Source: Xanthomonas nasturtii
GTDB taxonomy: Bacteria > Pseudomonadota > Gammaproteobacteria > Xanthomonadales > Xanthomonadaceae
DNA: 64,000 bases
NCBI RefSeq assembly: GCF_001660815.1
Contig: NZ_LYMI01000003.1
Location: 62,001 to 126,000 of the forward strand
Direction of reading: 5' to 3'
The notes under the pieces: generated by a model
Databases searched by the model: none
What the model saw: the letters and a program-made list of their open reading frames with translations, nothing else
Told to the model about the DNA's origin: nothing
In this document: piece after piece, positions 1 to 9,322 of the stretch
Layout of the letters: the number at the start of each line of letters is the position of its first letter
Position numbering within the stretch: position 1 is the stretch's first letter
Program-made: the position numbers and the translations under genes

Positions 1-722
1 ACGATCACATCGAACTGCTTGGGCGCACGCACCAACTGCATGGCCGCGTTGTCCACGTACATGTGCGACAGCACGATATCCGGGTAGTCCTTGGCGACTT
101 CTTCGACCACTGCACGCCAGAGCTGGCTGGATGCCAGCACGTTGGCCTTGTCGACCGAGCACAACTTTTTGCCACGCAAGCGCGCCATGTCGAAGCCGGC
201 CTTGGCGATGCGGCGGATCTCGCTTTCGCTGTACGGCAAGGTGTCGTAGGCCTGGCGTTCGCCGTTATCCAGCGTGCGCGTACCGCGCGGCTGACCGAAG
301 TAAATGCCGCCGGTGAGTTCGCGCAGGATCAGCAGATCCAGCCCGGACACCACCTCCGGCTTGAGCGTGGAGGCATCGGCCAATTGCGGATACAGCAACG
401 CCGGGCGCAGGTTGGCGAACAGGCCCAGCTGCGAGCGGATCTTGAGCAGGCCGCGTTCCGGGCGCAGCGACGGGTCGATGGTGTCCCACTGGGGGCCACC
501 GACTGCGCCCAGCAGCACTGCATCGGCAGCGCGTGCGCGCTCCAGTGTTTCATCGGCCAACGGGCTGCCGTACTTGTCGTAGGCCGCGCCACCCAGTTCG
601 TCGTACACCAGGCTATAGCCAAGACCGTGCTGCGCGTCGATGCGCGTCAGCACCTTGACCGCTTCGGCCATGATTTCCGGGCCGATGCCGTCGCCGGGAA
701 GAATCAGAATCTGCTTGCTCAT
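1..722 (-). CDS. leuB: 3-isopropylmalate dehydrogenase, partial (C-terminus outside window)
   Basis: NAD-dependent oxidative decarboxylation of 3-isopropylmalate, the third step of leucine synthesis, in the cytoplasm. The translation starts [17 protein letters not shown], the typical nucleotide-site entry of the isocitrate/isopropylmalate dehydrogenase family. It continues through the substrate-binding arginine segment ([12 protein letters not shown]), the YSESEI segment and the catalytic-lysine segment (SVDKANVL). About 240 codons are present, of a family length near 355, so the C-terminal third lies beyond the edge. The start ATG reads on the minus strand from 722. It is the third gene after leuC and leuD, separated from leuD by 80 bp, and is probably co-transcribed with them. 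Identity is firm; only the end is missing. Confidence 0.96.
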   Translation of the reverse strand, partial: MSKQILILPGDGIGPEIMAEAVKVLTRIDAQHGLGYSLVYDELGGAAYDKYGSPLADETLERARAADAVLLGAVGGPQWDTIDPSLRPERGLLKIRSQLGLFANLRPALLYPQLADASTLKPEVVSGLDLLILRELTGGIYFGQPRGTRTLDNGERQAYDTLPYSESEIRRIAKAGFDMARLRGKKLCSVDKANVLASSQLWRAVVEEVAKDYPDIVLSHMYVDNAAMQLVRAPKQFDVI

Positions 723-802
723 GCAATCCTCGTGGAATGACGCAACGGCGCCGGTTATTTCAATGTGCTGCGGTGTTCACCGCGCAAACGTCACTGCACA
801 AC

Positions 803-1450
803 TTACTGCAACGCGCCAAACAACCACGGCTGATGCACGCGATGGCCCTGCTCGAAGCGGCCAATTGCATCGGCTTCCTGCAAGGTCAGGCCGATGTCGT
901 CCAACCCGTTGAGCAGGCAGTGCTTGCGGAAGGCGTCGAGTTCGAATGCGTACTCCACACCATCGGGGCGGCGCACGCGCTGTGCGGCCAGGTCCACGGT
1001 GAGTTGGTAGCCCTCGGTCGCCAGGCACTGCTCGAACAGCGCATCTACTTCCGCTTCGGCAAGCACGATCGGCAGCAGGCCGTTCTTGAAGCTGTTGTTG
1101 AAGAAAATGTCGGCAAAGCTGGGGGCAATCACTGCGCGGAAGCCATATTCGCCCAGCGCCCACGGCGCGTGCTCGCGCGAGGAGCCGCAGCCGAAGTTTT
1201 CGCGTGCCAGCAACACGCTGGCGCCCTGATAGCGCGGGAAATTGAGCACGAACTCTGGATTGAGCGGGCGCTTGCTGTTGTCGCGGCCAGGCTCGCCGAT
1301 GTCCAGATAGCGCCACTCGTCGAACAGGTTCGGCCCGAAGCCGGTGCGCTTGATCGATTTGAGGAATTGCTTGGGAATGATCTGGTCGGTATCGACATTG
1401 GCGCGATCCAGCGGGGCGACCAGGCCGGTGTGTTGGGTGAAAGGAGTCAT
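803..1450 (-). CDS. leuD: 3-isopropylmalate dehydratase small subunit
   Basis: Small (swivel) subunit of isopropylmalate isomerase, which pairs with LeuC to interconvert 2- and 3-isopropylmalate in leucine synthesis. The 215-residue protein has the family opening ([19 protein letters not shown]) and the substrate-contact loop [13 protein letters not shown] in its middle, and its length is standard for bacterial LeuD. It lies 68 bp downstream of leuC and 80 bp upstream of leuB on the same strand. An AGGAG-type ribosome site (AAAGGAGTCAT read on the opposite strand belongs to the repeat) is not obvious; the start is set by family alignment at MTPFTQHTG. The spacer towards leuC is filled by a heptamer-type inverted repeat. 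Confidence 0.97.
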   Translation of the reverse strand: MTPFTQHTGLVAPLDRANVDTDQIIPKQFLKSIKRTGFGPNLFDEWRYLDIGEPGRDNSKRPLNPEFVLNFPRYQGASVLLARENFGCGSSREHAPWALGEYGFRAVIAPSFADIFFNNSFKNGLLPIVLAEAEVDALFEQCLATEGYQLTVDLAAQRVRRPDGVEYAFELDAFRKHCLLNGLDDIGLTLQEADAIGRFEQGHRVHQPWLFGALQ

Positions 1451-1458
1451 TTGAGTGC

Positions 1459-1543
1459 CAGGAATGGGGAATGGGGAGTTGGGAATAGGCAGAGCAGGAA
1501 GCGGGCTTTGGCGATTCCCTATTCCCGATTCTCGATTCCCTGC
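1459..1543. repeat. Heptamer-type inverted repeat in the leuC-leuD spacer
   Basis: Two runs of degenerate seven-base units face each other. GGAATGGGGAATGGGG-like units lie at about 1460-1488, and the complementary ATTCCCTATTCCCGATTC-like units at about 1513-1540, with about 25 bases between them. GGGAATAGG in the left arm pairs with CCTATTCCC in the right arm. The right arm overlaps the 3' end of leuC. Related runs lie at 38829-38985, 41730-41845 and 44045-44128. Confidence 0.75.
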
Positions 1544-2958
1544 AAGTCACGCACATCGACAAAGTGGCCGCTCACCGCGGCCGCAGCCGCCATCGCCGGG
1601 CTCACCAGATGCGTGCGTCCGCCAGCGCCCTGGCGGCCTTCGAAGTTGCGGTTGGAGGTGGAGGCACAATGCTCGCCGCTGCCGAGCTTGTCCGGGTTCA
1701 TGGCCAGACACATCGAGCAACCCGGCTCGCGCCATTCGAAACCGGCCTCCAGAAACACCTTGTCCAGGCCCTCGGCTTCGGCCTGTGCCTTCACCAGGCC
1801 AGAGCCCGGCACCACCAGCGCTTGCTTGATCGTGGAAGCGACCTTGCGACCCTTGGCCACTGCGGCGGCGGCGCGCAGGTCTTCGATGCGCGAGTTCGTG
1901 CACGAGCCAATGAACACACGGTCCAGGCGGATATCGGTGATTGGCTGATTGGCCTTCAGGCCCATGTACTTCAGTGCGCGCTCGATCGAGTCGCGCTTGG
2001 TCGGGTCCTGCTCGGCCGCCGGGTCCGGCACGTGCTGATCCACCGCCAGCACCATCTCCGGCGAGGTCCCCCAGCTCACTTGTGGCTTGATGTCCTCGGC
2101 ACGCAGTTCCACCACGGTGTCGAAGTGCGCGCCCGGGTCGGAGACCAGCGTCTTCCACAGCGCCACGGCAGCGTCCCAGTCCGCGCCCTTGGGTGCGAAC
2201 GGGCGGCCTTCGACATAGGCGATGGTTTTTTCATCCACCGCCACCATGCCCACGCGCGCGCCGGCTTCGATGGACATATTGCAGATGGTCATGCGGCCTT
2301 CCATCGACAGCGCAGCAATCGCGCTGCCGGCAAATTCCAGCGCGTGGCCGTTGCCGCCGGCGGTGCCGATCTTGCCGATCACCGCCAGCACGATGTCTTT
2401 GGCAGTCACGCCGAACGGCAGCGTGCCTTCTACGCGCACCTGCATGTTCTTCATTTTCTTGGCGATCAGGCACTGCGTGGCCAGCACATGCTCGACCTCC
2501 GAGGTCCCGATGCCATGCGCCAGCGCACCGAACGCGCCATGCGTGGATGTGTGCGAATCGCCGCAAACAACGGTCATGCCCGGCAAGGTGGCGCCCTGCT
2601 CCGGGCCGACCACATGCACGATGCCCTGGCGCGCGTCGTTCATCTTGAACTCGAGGATGCCGAAGTCGTCGCAGTTCTCGTCCAGGGTCTGCACCTGCAG
2701 GCGCGAGACTTCGTCGGTGATCGATTCCAGCCCGCCCTGACGTTCGGCACGCGTGGTCGGCACGTTGTGGTCGGGCGTGGCGATGTTGGCATCGATGCGC
2801 CATGGCTTGCGTCCGGCCAGGCGCAGGCCTTCAAACGCCTGCGGCGAGGTCACTTCGTGCAGGATGTGGCGGTCGATGTAGATCAGCGACGAACCATCGT
2901 CGCGGCGGGTGACCTCGTGCAGGTCCCACAATTTGTCGTACAGCGTCTTGGCAGTCAT
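1519..2958 (-). CDS. leuC: 3-isopropylmalate dehydratase large subunit
   Basis: Large, [4Fe-4S]-carrying subunit of isopropylmalate isomerase (leucine pathway, with LeuD). The protein has 479 residues, normal for the family. Iron-sulfur ligands are visible as Cys353 ([12 protein letters not shown]), Cys414 and Cys417 ([10 protein letters not shown]), and the aconitase-family segments [13 protein letters not shown] and [12 protein letters not shown] are intact. It is the first gene of leuC-leuD-leuB and is transcribed away from the LysR gene at 3081. Oddity: the last residues (GIENRE) and the stop codon are encoded by the heptamer repeat that fills the leuC-leuD spacer, so the extreme C-terminus is probably strain-variable. 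Confidence 0.97.
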   Translation of the reverse strand: MTAKTLYDKLWDLHEVTRRDDGSSLIYIDRHILHEVTSPQAFEGLRLAGRKPWRIDANIATPDHNVPTTRAERQGGLESITDEVSRLQVQTLDENCDDFGILEFKMNDARQGIVHVVGPEQGATLPGMTVVCGDSHTSTHGAFGALAHGIGTSEVEHVLATQCLIAKKMKNMQVRVEGTLPFGVTAKDIVLAVIGKIGTAGGNGHALEFAGSAIAALSMEGRMTICNMSIEAGARVGMVAVDEKTIAYVEGRPFAPKGADWDAAVALWKTLVSDPGAHFDTVVELRAEDIKPQVSWGTSPEMVLAVDQHVPDPAAEQDPTKRDSIERALKYMGLKANQPITDIRLDRVFIGSCTNSRIEDLRAAAAVAKGRKVASTIKQALVVPGSGLVKAQAEAEGLDKVFLEAGFEWREPGCSMCLAMNPDKLGSGEHCASTSNRNFEGRQGAGGRTHLVSPAMAAAAAVSGHFVDVRDLQGIENRE

Positions 2959-3039
2959 CGCGGCGATCCGATGGAGTGGCGGTTGGTGGGTGCATCACCT
3001 AGCTGGATTCGATGCTAGGAGCTTGAATCGGATAACGCA

Positions 3040-3069
3040 AATTCATATTGTTTATTCAACAAATGAATT
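3040..3069. promoter_or_regulatory. Near-perfect dyad, candidate LysR-type operator
   Basis: AATTCAT (3040-3046) and ATGAATT (3063-3069) are exact complements. Inside them TTGTT (3048-3052) pairs with AACAA (3058-3062), giving a 12-pair dyad with one unpaired base around a five-base centre. It sits 11 bases before the LysR start codon and in the leuC-LysR divergent spacer. That is where LysR-family proteins usually bind their own promoter and the neighbouring one. Binding by this LysR protein is inferred. Confidence 0.5.
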
Positions 3070-3080
3070 TCAGGAATGGC

Positions 3081-3965
3081 ATGGATCTGGCGAATCTCAG
3101 CGCCTTTGTGGCGATTGCCGACAGCGGCAGCTTCTCGGCGGCTGGCGAGGCGCTGCATCTCACCCAACCTGCGGTGAGCAAACGCATCGCCTTGCTGGAG
3201 GGGCAATTGTCCACACGGCTGTTCGATCGCCTGGGCCGCCAGGTGGTACTGACTGAGGCCGGCCACGCCTTGTTGCCACGTGCCCAACGCATCCTTGCCG
3301 AACTGGAAGACACCCGCCGCGTACTGGAACACCTTGGCGCTGCGGTCGGTGGGCGCCTGAGTCTAGCCACCAGCCACCACGTCGGCCTGCATCGGCTTCC
3401 TGCATTGCTACGCAACTTCGCCGCGCAACATCCGCAGGCCGCGCTGGACATCCAGTTTCTGGATTCGGAACTTGCGTACGCGGCGGTGCTACGTGGCGAG
3501 GTGGAACTGGCAGTGACCACATTGGCACCGGACACGCGCGCGCCGCTACGTGCGCAGCCGATCTGGCACGACCGCCTGCAATGCGTGGTGGCGCCCGACC
3601 ATCCGTTGGCCGCATTGCGCGAGGTGACGCTGGACGATGTGGTGGCGTATCCAGCGGTGTTGCCCGACCCCGGCACGTTTACCCATCGCATCGTCGCCGG
3701 CCTGTTTGCCGAGCGCGGCCTGGTGCCGCACCTGCGTATGACCACCAATTATCTGGAGACGATCAAGATGCTGGTGTCGGTGGGGCTGGCCTGGAGCGTC
3801 TTGCCCGAGCGCATGATCGATCATCAGATCGTGGCACTGCCGCTGGCCGATGTGGCGCTATCGCGCGAGCTGGGCTGCGTGACGCATGGCGGGCGCACCT
3901 TGTCGCGGGCCGCGCAGGCGTTTGTCGCGTTGCTGCATGCGCAGGCGGATCTGGCGCAGGTGTAG
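3081..3965 (+). CDS. LysR-family transcriptional regulator, divergent from leuCDB
   Basis: Cytoplasmic DNA-binding regulator of about 294 residues. The N-terminal winged HTH is canonical (NLSAFVAIADSGSFSAAGEALHLTQPAVSKRIALLE), and the rest is a periplasmic-binding-like effector domain. The ATG at 3081 (MDLANLSAF) is preferred over a TTG at 3048 or ATG at 3063, because AGGA at 3072-3075 lies six bases upstream and the HTH then starts at the usual distance. Its divergent position next to leuC, with a strong dyad in between, suggests it controls leuCDB, possibly in response to a leucine-pathway intermediate. The effector cannot be read from the sequence. Confidence 0.93.
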   Translation: MDLANLSAFVAIADSGSFSAAGEALHLTQPAVSKRIALLEGQLSTRLFDRLGRQVVLTEAGHALLPRAQRILAELEDTRRVLEHLGAAVGGRLSLATSHHVGLHRLPALLRNFAAQHPQAALDIQFLDSELAYAAVLRGEVELAVTTLAPDTRAPLRAQPIWHDRLQCVVAPDHPLAALREVTLDDVVAYPAVLPDPGTFTHRIVAGLFAERGLVPHLRMTTNYLETIKMLVSVGLAWSVLPERMIDHQIVALPLADVALSRELGCVTHGGRTLSRAAQAFVALLHAQADLAQV

Positions 3966-4148
3966 CGCGGGCGAACTGTACTGCGTGCTGCAGAGATTCG
4001 GGTCGCCGCACGTTCGTCAACGCCGGTTCGATCGACTAGATGTTTGATCCCAGTCTTTGTCTGCTGTCGCAGACGAAGTCACCTCAACAGCGTGCGCAGC
4101 ACGCCACCCACCGCCACGGCATTCGCGCCACCGCAGCAACGCGCCCCG

Positions 4149-5700
4149 TTACGGCCCCACCAACCGATCCCGCCCCTGCCGCTTGGCCTGATACAGGCGA
4201 CGATCCGCCAACGCCAGCAGTTCGCGTCGGCTTGGCGCTTCGTCGCTCATCGCCATGCCCATGCTGGCGGTGCACAGCACGTTGGCACCATGAGCATCGA
4301 TATCGATTGCGGCAGGCCGTTGCCGCATCCGCTCGCACAGTGCGCGTGCCTGTGCCGCATCCAGGCCGGTGACCGCCAGCAGGAATTCCTTGTCGCGCGG
4401 CAGCCCGACCCGGTGGTCGTAGACGCGGAAACTGTCGCCGCGCAAACGCAGCAGGCCGCGATCGCTGGCAATCCACACATCGCCGCTGGCATCGCGCAGG
4501 AAATCGAACGCGTTCTGCCCGGGGAAATCCGGCTGCCCCAGCCAGGCGCGCGTGCTACCGCCCGGCGGCAGCGCGGTCATGCCGCGATCGGTGCCGATCC
4601 ACACGATGCCCTGCGCATCGCGGTACAGCCCCTGCACCGAGCCGTCCGGTACACCGTCGGCAGCGGTGTAGCGGCGCGCCTTGCCGTTGCGCCAGGCACC
4701 AGCCCGGCAGTGGTGCCGATCCACGGATCGTCGCCATCCGGCAATACCGCGCGCACCGACATCGACGGCAGGCCATCGGCCGCACCGATGCGCACCAGCA
4801 CGCGGCCTTGCGCATCCAGACGCACCACGCCCTGGCTGTAGGTGCCGGCCCAGACACCGCCGTCGCCTGCATCGGCCAGCGCCAGCACCGATTGTTCGAC
4901 CACGCGGCTACCTTCGCTGGGCGACAGCGACACGCGGCTGATGGTGCTGTCGCGCCAGCGGTCCAGACCCACTGCGCTGCCCACCCACACGGTGCCGTCG
5001 CCGGCCTGCAGCACGCCGCACATGGTTCGAACTCAGACCGTCGTCGTGGGTCACGCCGTGCGCGGCGCCCTCGGCAACCCGCAACAGCCCGTGTGTGCTG
5101 CCGACCCAGATCAGGCCTTCGGCATCGTCCAGCAGCGCCGGGCTGGCGACCTCGGAAATGGCGATCTGCTCGTCCGGGTCGCGCGGGCCGCTGAGCATCA
5201 CCAACATTCCCGACGACAGGCTCGTCCACAGATGTCCGCGCCGGTCCAGCAACAGCGAATCCACGCGCCGGCCTGCCGGAAGCGCTGCAGGCCGCCGCCA
5301 CGGCTCCACCACCACACGCCGTCGTCGCGCGCGACCAGCAGCCCGCCCTGCCGGTCGCGGGCCAGCCGCCGCACCGACGCATCGCCCATCCCGTGGGCCC
5401 TGCCCAAGGCTACGCGCCATCGTGCGGCAGGCGGTACAGGCCGACTCCGGTGCCGACCCACAGATCGCCCCCGTCATCGGCCGACAATGCAGTGATGCGC
5501 GCACGCGGCACCGGCCTGGCGGCCGACGTCCACCAGCCGCCCGTCGGCCTCGATGCGGTACAGCCTCTGCGGCGTGCCTACCCAGAGCGCGCCATCGGCG
5601 CGCCGCAGCAAGGCGCTGACCGCCAGATGCCGCACGCACGTGCTGCGAACGCAGCCGTATGCGCATGCGTCCCGACCCTGTCCGCGCTCCCCGTCCCCTC
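4149..5700 (-). pseudogene. Decayed two-component-type propeller / GGDEF gene
   Basis: Recognisable beta-propeller repeats (motifs such as ALWVGTPQRLYRIEADG, GLIWVGSTHGLLRV, GTVWVGSAVGLDRW, IVWIGTDRGMTAL) occur in turn in different minus-strand frames. This implies frameshifts near 5460, 5270, 5022 and 4700, plus an in-frame stop after the second repeat. The last frame (4149-4724) runs from a propeller repeat straight into the second half of a diguanylate cyclase domain (EFLLAVTG ... LLALADRRLYQAKRQGRDR). The usual Y_Y_Y domain, membrane segment and first half of GGDEF are missing, and the signature reads RDKEF rather than GGDEF. The ancestor was probably a membrane sensor making cyclic di-GMP; this copy cannot make it. 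The upstream end is approximate. Confidence 0.88.
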
Positions 5701-5902
5701 GTCCATGTTCGCTGACAATACCTGCCGGTATGCACCGACAGGCCTGCGGCAAATCTATTACCGGGGTTTTTGCGCTGCCTTCGGTGGCTCCCTGACAGCT
5801 GCCGGGCGTGCCATGACACCGGGAGCCAACTAGACGGAATCGTTAACGCAACGGATGGACGCCGAGTATAAATATAGAACCCGATGGTCTAGTATTGGCG
5901 GC

Positions 5903-6556
5903 ATGTCCAGTTCGTCCCCCCTCAAGTCCAAGGCCAAGAGCAACGGCCCTGGGCGCCCCAAGGACCTTGGGAAACGCGCCGCCATCCTGGGCGCCGCCCG
6001 CACCATGTTCATGGAGCAGGGCTATGCCGGGGTCAGCATGGATGGGATCGCCGCGCAGGCCGGCGTCTCCAAACTGACCGTCTATAGCCATTTTGGCGAC
6101 AAAGAGAGCCTGTTTTCCGAGGCGATCCGTGCACAATGCCAGCAGATGATGCCGGACGACCTGTTCGATCACGCTCCCGAGGGTGCGCTGCGCGACCAGT
6201 TGGTCGAAATTGCCCATGCATTCTTTGCCATGGTCAGCACCGAGTCGGCCATTTCCACGCATCGCATGATGATGGCGCCAGGCACTGGCGACATGCATGT
6301 GCGCGAAATGTTTTGGGAAGCCGGCCCCAAGCGGACCCAACTGGCATTGGCGGATTTTCTGTCGGCGCGGGTCGCCGATGGACAGTTGGAGATCCCCGAG
6401 CTTCCGCGCGCTGCCTCGCAGTTTTTCTGCCTGCTCAAAGGCGAGCTGTATGCGCTGATGATGTGCGGCCTGCACGGCCAGCCCACCCGCGCGCAGGTGG
6501 ACGAGCACATTCAGGCCAGCGTGGATTTCTTTTTGAGAGCGTATGCGCCGCGCTGA
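5903..6556 (+). CDS. TetR/AcrR-family transcriptional regulator
   Basis: DNA-binding repressor of about 217 residues. The N-terminal TetR helix-turn-helix is clear (RAAILGAARTMFMEQGYAGVSMDGIAAQAGVSKLTVYSHFGDKESLF), and the C-terminal part matches the AcrR-type effector domain. The first in-frame ATG at 5855 would add a poorly conserved 16-residue tail. The ATG at 5903 (MSSSSPLKSK) fits the family better, although no clear ribosome site precedes either. It lies directly upstream of the PCMT-like gene and tolC on the same strand, so control of TolC-dependent efflux is a reasonable inference, not shown by the sequence. Confidence 0.9.
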   Translation: MSSSSPLKSKAKSNGPGRPKDLGKRAAILGAARTMFMEQGYAGVSMDGIAAQAGVSKLTVYSHFGDKESLFSEAIRAQCQQMMPDDLFDHAPEGALRDQLVEIAHAFFAMVSTESAISTHRMMMAPGTGDMHVREMFWEAGPKRTQLALADFLSARVADGQLEIPELPRAASQFFCLLKGELYALMMCGLHGQPTRAQVDEHIQASVDFFLRAYAPR

Positions 6557-6669
6557 TCGCACCGAGACGTTGGTGGCGATGACTTCCGGCACTGCGCCGG
6601 TTGGCCACGCGCGGCGATGCTAGATGCGCCAGGCGCCTCGCGCACCGGTAAAATGTTCGCCCCACCGCG

Positions 6670-7341
6670 ATGGATAACCGCACCATGACGATCGATTTCA
6701 CCCAGGCCCGCGAAAAGATGGTCGAGCAGCAGATCCGGCCGTGGGACGTGCTGGACCTGCGCGTGCTCGATGTGCTGGCGCGCATGCCGCGCGAAGCCTT
6801 CGTGCCGGAGGCTTACAAGACCCTGGCCTATGTGGATGTGGAAATTCCGCTGTCGGCCGGTCACAAGATGATGAAGCCGGTCATCGAAGGCCGCATGTTG
6901 CAGGCGCTGGATCTGCAGCCGGGCGAAGACGTGCTGGAAGTGGGCACCGGCAGCGGCTTTGCCACCGCCTGCCTGGCCGCGCTGGCGCGCGACGTCGTGA
7001 GCCTGGAGATCGACCCGGCGCTGGCGGCCGCCGCGCGCGCCAATCTGGACCGCACCGGCCTGGGCAGCAATGTCCGTATCGAAACCGCCGACGTGTTCGG
7101 CTGGCAGAGCGAGCGCCGTTTCGATGCCATCTGCGTGACCGGCGCGGTCGACACCCTCCCCGTCCAGTGGCTGCAGTGGTTGCGCCCGAACGGCCGGCTG
7201 TTTGTCGTGCGCGGTCACGAACCGGTGATGGAAGCGGTCTTGGTGGGTGGCGACGTCAACGCCCCGCGCATCGAATCGTTGTTCGAAACCGACCTCGCCT
7301 ATCTCCAGGGCGCCGCACCGACGCCCCGATTCCAATTTTGA
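6670..7341 (+). CDS. Protein-L-isoaspartate O-methyltransferase family protein
   Basis: SAM-dependent methyltransferase of the PCMT family, 223 residues. Motif I (VLEVGTGSGFATACLAAL) and the following acidic position (SLEIDPAL) form the SAM site, and the N-terminal part (MVEQQIRPWDVLD, AFVPEAY) is typical of the PCMT-like subgroup. A second start at 6685 (MTIDFTQ) is possible. It ends 20 bp before tolC and is probably co-transcribed with it. True PCMT enzymes repair isoaspartyl residues. This subgroup, found next to tolC, may have another substrate, so the exact reaction is uncertain. Confidence 0.88.
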   Translation: MDNRTMTIDFTQAREKMVEQQIRPWDVLDLRVLDVLARMPREAFVPEAYKTLAYVDVEIPLSAGHKMMKPVIEGRMLQALDLQPGEDVLEVGTGSGFATACLAALARDVVSLEIDPALAAAARANLDRTGLGSNVRIETADVFGWQSERRFDAICVTGAVDTLPVQWLQWLRPNGRLFVVRGHEPVMEAVLVGGDVNAPRIESLFETDLAYLQGAAPTPRFQF

Positions 7342-7361
7342 TTCCCAAGGAAGCTTCCCCG

Positions 7362-8735
7362 ATGATCCGCCGATCCCTCGTTCTGGCCCTGGCCGCCGCC
7401 CTGTCTCCGATGGCAGCAAATGCCACCGACCTGCTGCAGGTCTACGAAATGGCCCGCAACGGCGATCCGCAGCTGGCCGTGGCCGAGTCCACGCGGCTGG
7501 TCAATCGGGAAGGTCAGGTGCAGGCGCGTGCGGCGTTGTTGCCGCAGCTCAATGGACAGGCGGACTACAGCAAGGCGCATCGTGAGATCGAAGGGGTGCC
7601 TGGTCGCATCACCAACTCCTCGCGCTCCCAGCAGATCCAGGGCAGCCAGACCATTTTCAACTGGGCGCAGTTCTCCAACCTGCGCGCGCAGCGCGACGTC
7701 GCCAAGGCAGCGGATTTCACCCTGCAATCGGCCAACAACGACCTGATCACCCGCACCTCGGCGGCGTACTTCCAGGTGTTGGTCGGTATCGAATCGCTGG
7801 CGGCGGCGGAGACCAACGAAGCGGCGGCCAAGAAGCAGTTCGACTTCGCCGACAAGCGTCTGGAGGTCGGTCTGGCGCCGATCACCGACGTGCATGAAGC
7901 GCGTGCCCAGTACGATCAGGCACGCGCCGACACCATCAATGCGCGCAACCTGCTGAAGGATTACTATCAGGCGCTGACCGAACTCACCGGCCAGCCGGTA
8001 ACGGCCCTGCGCGCTTTGCCGGAGAGTTTCCGCCCCGAAGTGCCGGCCGCCTACAGCAATGTCGATCAATTGGTCGCCACCGCCATCGCCGACAACCCGG
8101 AACTCAAGGCCCAGCAACTGCAGGTGAGCGCTGCCGAGGCGCAGGTCAATGCCGCGCGCGCAGGCCACCTGCCCACGATAAATCTGAACGGGAGCATCGG
8201 GCGTAGCAATAGCTGGGGTACCTCGAACGCGGAAGCCGGCCTATTCACTACCCAGGGGCGCAACATCGACTCTGACTCGATCGGCTTCACGGTCTCGGTA
8301 CCAATCTTTGCCGGCGGTGCCACCCAATCTGCCGTGCGCCAGGCGTTGTCGCGTCGCGACATCCAGCAGGACACCTACGAGCAGCAGAAGCGCGCGCTGG
8401 ACCGCAACACGCGCAATGCCTATCAGACCGTGGTGGCCGGCATCAGTGAAGTGGAAGCGCGGCGCCTGGCCGTGGTGTCTGCTCAGGCCGCGTACGACGC
8501 CTCGCAGATCGGCCTGGAAGTGGGTACGCGGACGGTGTTGGACCTGGTGCAAAACCAGCGCACGCTGTTCCAGGCGCAACTGGATTACGCGCAATCGCGC
8601 TACACCTTCCTGCAGAACCGTCTGCTGCTGGGCCAGGCCATCGGCAAGCTCGACATCGCCGACCTGCAGGACGTCAATCGCCTGCTGTCGCAGGATGCCG
8701 AGTCCAAGCTTCAGCGCAGCGGCTCGCTGCAGTAA
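7362..8735 (+). CDS. tolC: TolC-family outer-membrane efflux protein
   Basis: Outer-membrane channel of tripartite efflux pumps and type I secretion systems. The 457-residue product has a signal peptide (MIRRSLVLALAAALSPMAANA) followed by two outer-membrane-efflux repeats rich in coiled-coil sequence (for example VNREGQVQARAALLPQLNG and EVGTRTVLDLVQNQRTLFQAQ). The AAGGAAG ribosome site lies 9 bases before the ATG at 7362. A strong terminator follows at 8760-8782. It is a plausible outer-membrane partner for the two HlyD-linked exporters elsewhere in this window, neither of which has its own TolC nearby; that partnership is inferred. Confidence 0.95.
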   Translation: MIRRSLVLALAAALSPMAANATDLLQVYEMARNGDPQLAVAESTRLVNREGQVQARAALLPQLNGQADYSKAHREIEGVPGRITNSSRSQQIQGSQTIFNWAQFSNLRAQRDVAKAADFTLQSANNDLITRTSAAYFQVLVGIESLAAAETNEAAAKKQFDFADKRLEVGLAPITDVHEARAQYDQARADTINARNLLKDYYQALTELTGQPVTALRALPESFRPEVPAAYSNVDQLVATAIADNPELKAQQLQVSAAEAQVNAARAGHLPTINLNGSIGRSNSWGTSNAEAGLFTTQGRNIDSDSIGFTVSVPIFAGGATQSAVRQALSRRDIQQDTYEQQKRALDRNTRNAYQTVVAGISEVEARRLAVVSAQAAYDASQIGLEVGTRTVLDLVQNQRTLFQAQLDYAQSRYTFLQNRLLLGQAIGKLDIADLQDVNRLLSQDAESKLQRSGSLQ

Positions 8736-8759
8736 GACGACCTGAGATGTAACGCACAA

Positions 8760-8782
8760 GGCGGGCTCAGGCCCGCCTTTTT
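8760..8782 (+). terminator. Rho-independent terminator of tolC
   Basis: GGCGGGC (8760-8766), loop TCAG, GCCCGCC (8771-8777), then TTTTT (8778-8782). It is a perfect 7-bp GC stem with a T tract, 24 bases after the tolC stop. Confidence 0.95.
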
Positions 8783-8880
8783 GCATGCGATTCGTCAGGC
8801 AGTGAGTTTCGACTGGCTTGCGAGGGGCTTGGACGCTATGAGCGCGTCGGTTGCAGAGCGAGTGATCTGTGGCTTCGCTG

Positions 8881-9145
8881 CAAGTACGTCCTTGTAGCTC
8901 TGGCGCGGCATCCATGCCGCTCAAGGTCCCGCAATGGTGAGCGGGCAAGGACCGGTCAAGTTGGTCGGTGCGCAGAGCTTTCAATCAAATAGCCTGCAAG
9001 CTGCCTGGTGCACCGATTCCGTTCTTCAATGGAGGCACCAGTAAAGTGCCTGGTGCGGTGTCCTCACCGATTGCGGGACCGTTGGCGGCATGGATGCCGC
9101 CAACGGTCCCCATGGACGGGTTAACGGCGTGTCCCGCGGGCGGTG
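8881..9145. repeat. Head-to-head pair of a dispersed repeat in the tolC-waaA spacer
   Basis: 8881-8975 matches 50359-50455 closely along its length (shared CAAGTACGTCC, CGCGGCATCCATGCCGC, AAGGTCCCGC, TGGTCGGTGCGC). A third, shorter copy lies in reverse orientation at about 9068-9145 (GCGGGACC ... GCGGCATGGATGCCGCC ... CATGGACG). Each has a central GGCATNNATGCC palindrome. The rest of the 8783-9322 spacer shows no credible gene. Confidence 0.75.
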
Positions 9146-9322
9146 AGGGCAGCGCGCACGCGACTAACGCGGCTTGGAACTCATCAGCTGACGTGAAAAG
9201 CGGCCACCACCACCACGCGATCGTCAGGTTTTTTCAGTCGCTCCAAGCCCGCTTGATGATCTAACCTGGCAGGCCTGCAACGGGTGCTCTGCAACGACGC
9301 CGCGCGCACGCGAAGACATCTT

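Noticed and set aside
6741-7361. Upstream extension of tolC in the same frame (open from 6741)
   Set aside because: It overlaps the methyltransferase gene in another frame and lacks conservation; the signal peptide and ribosome site place the start at 7362.
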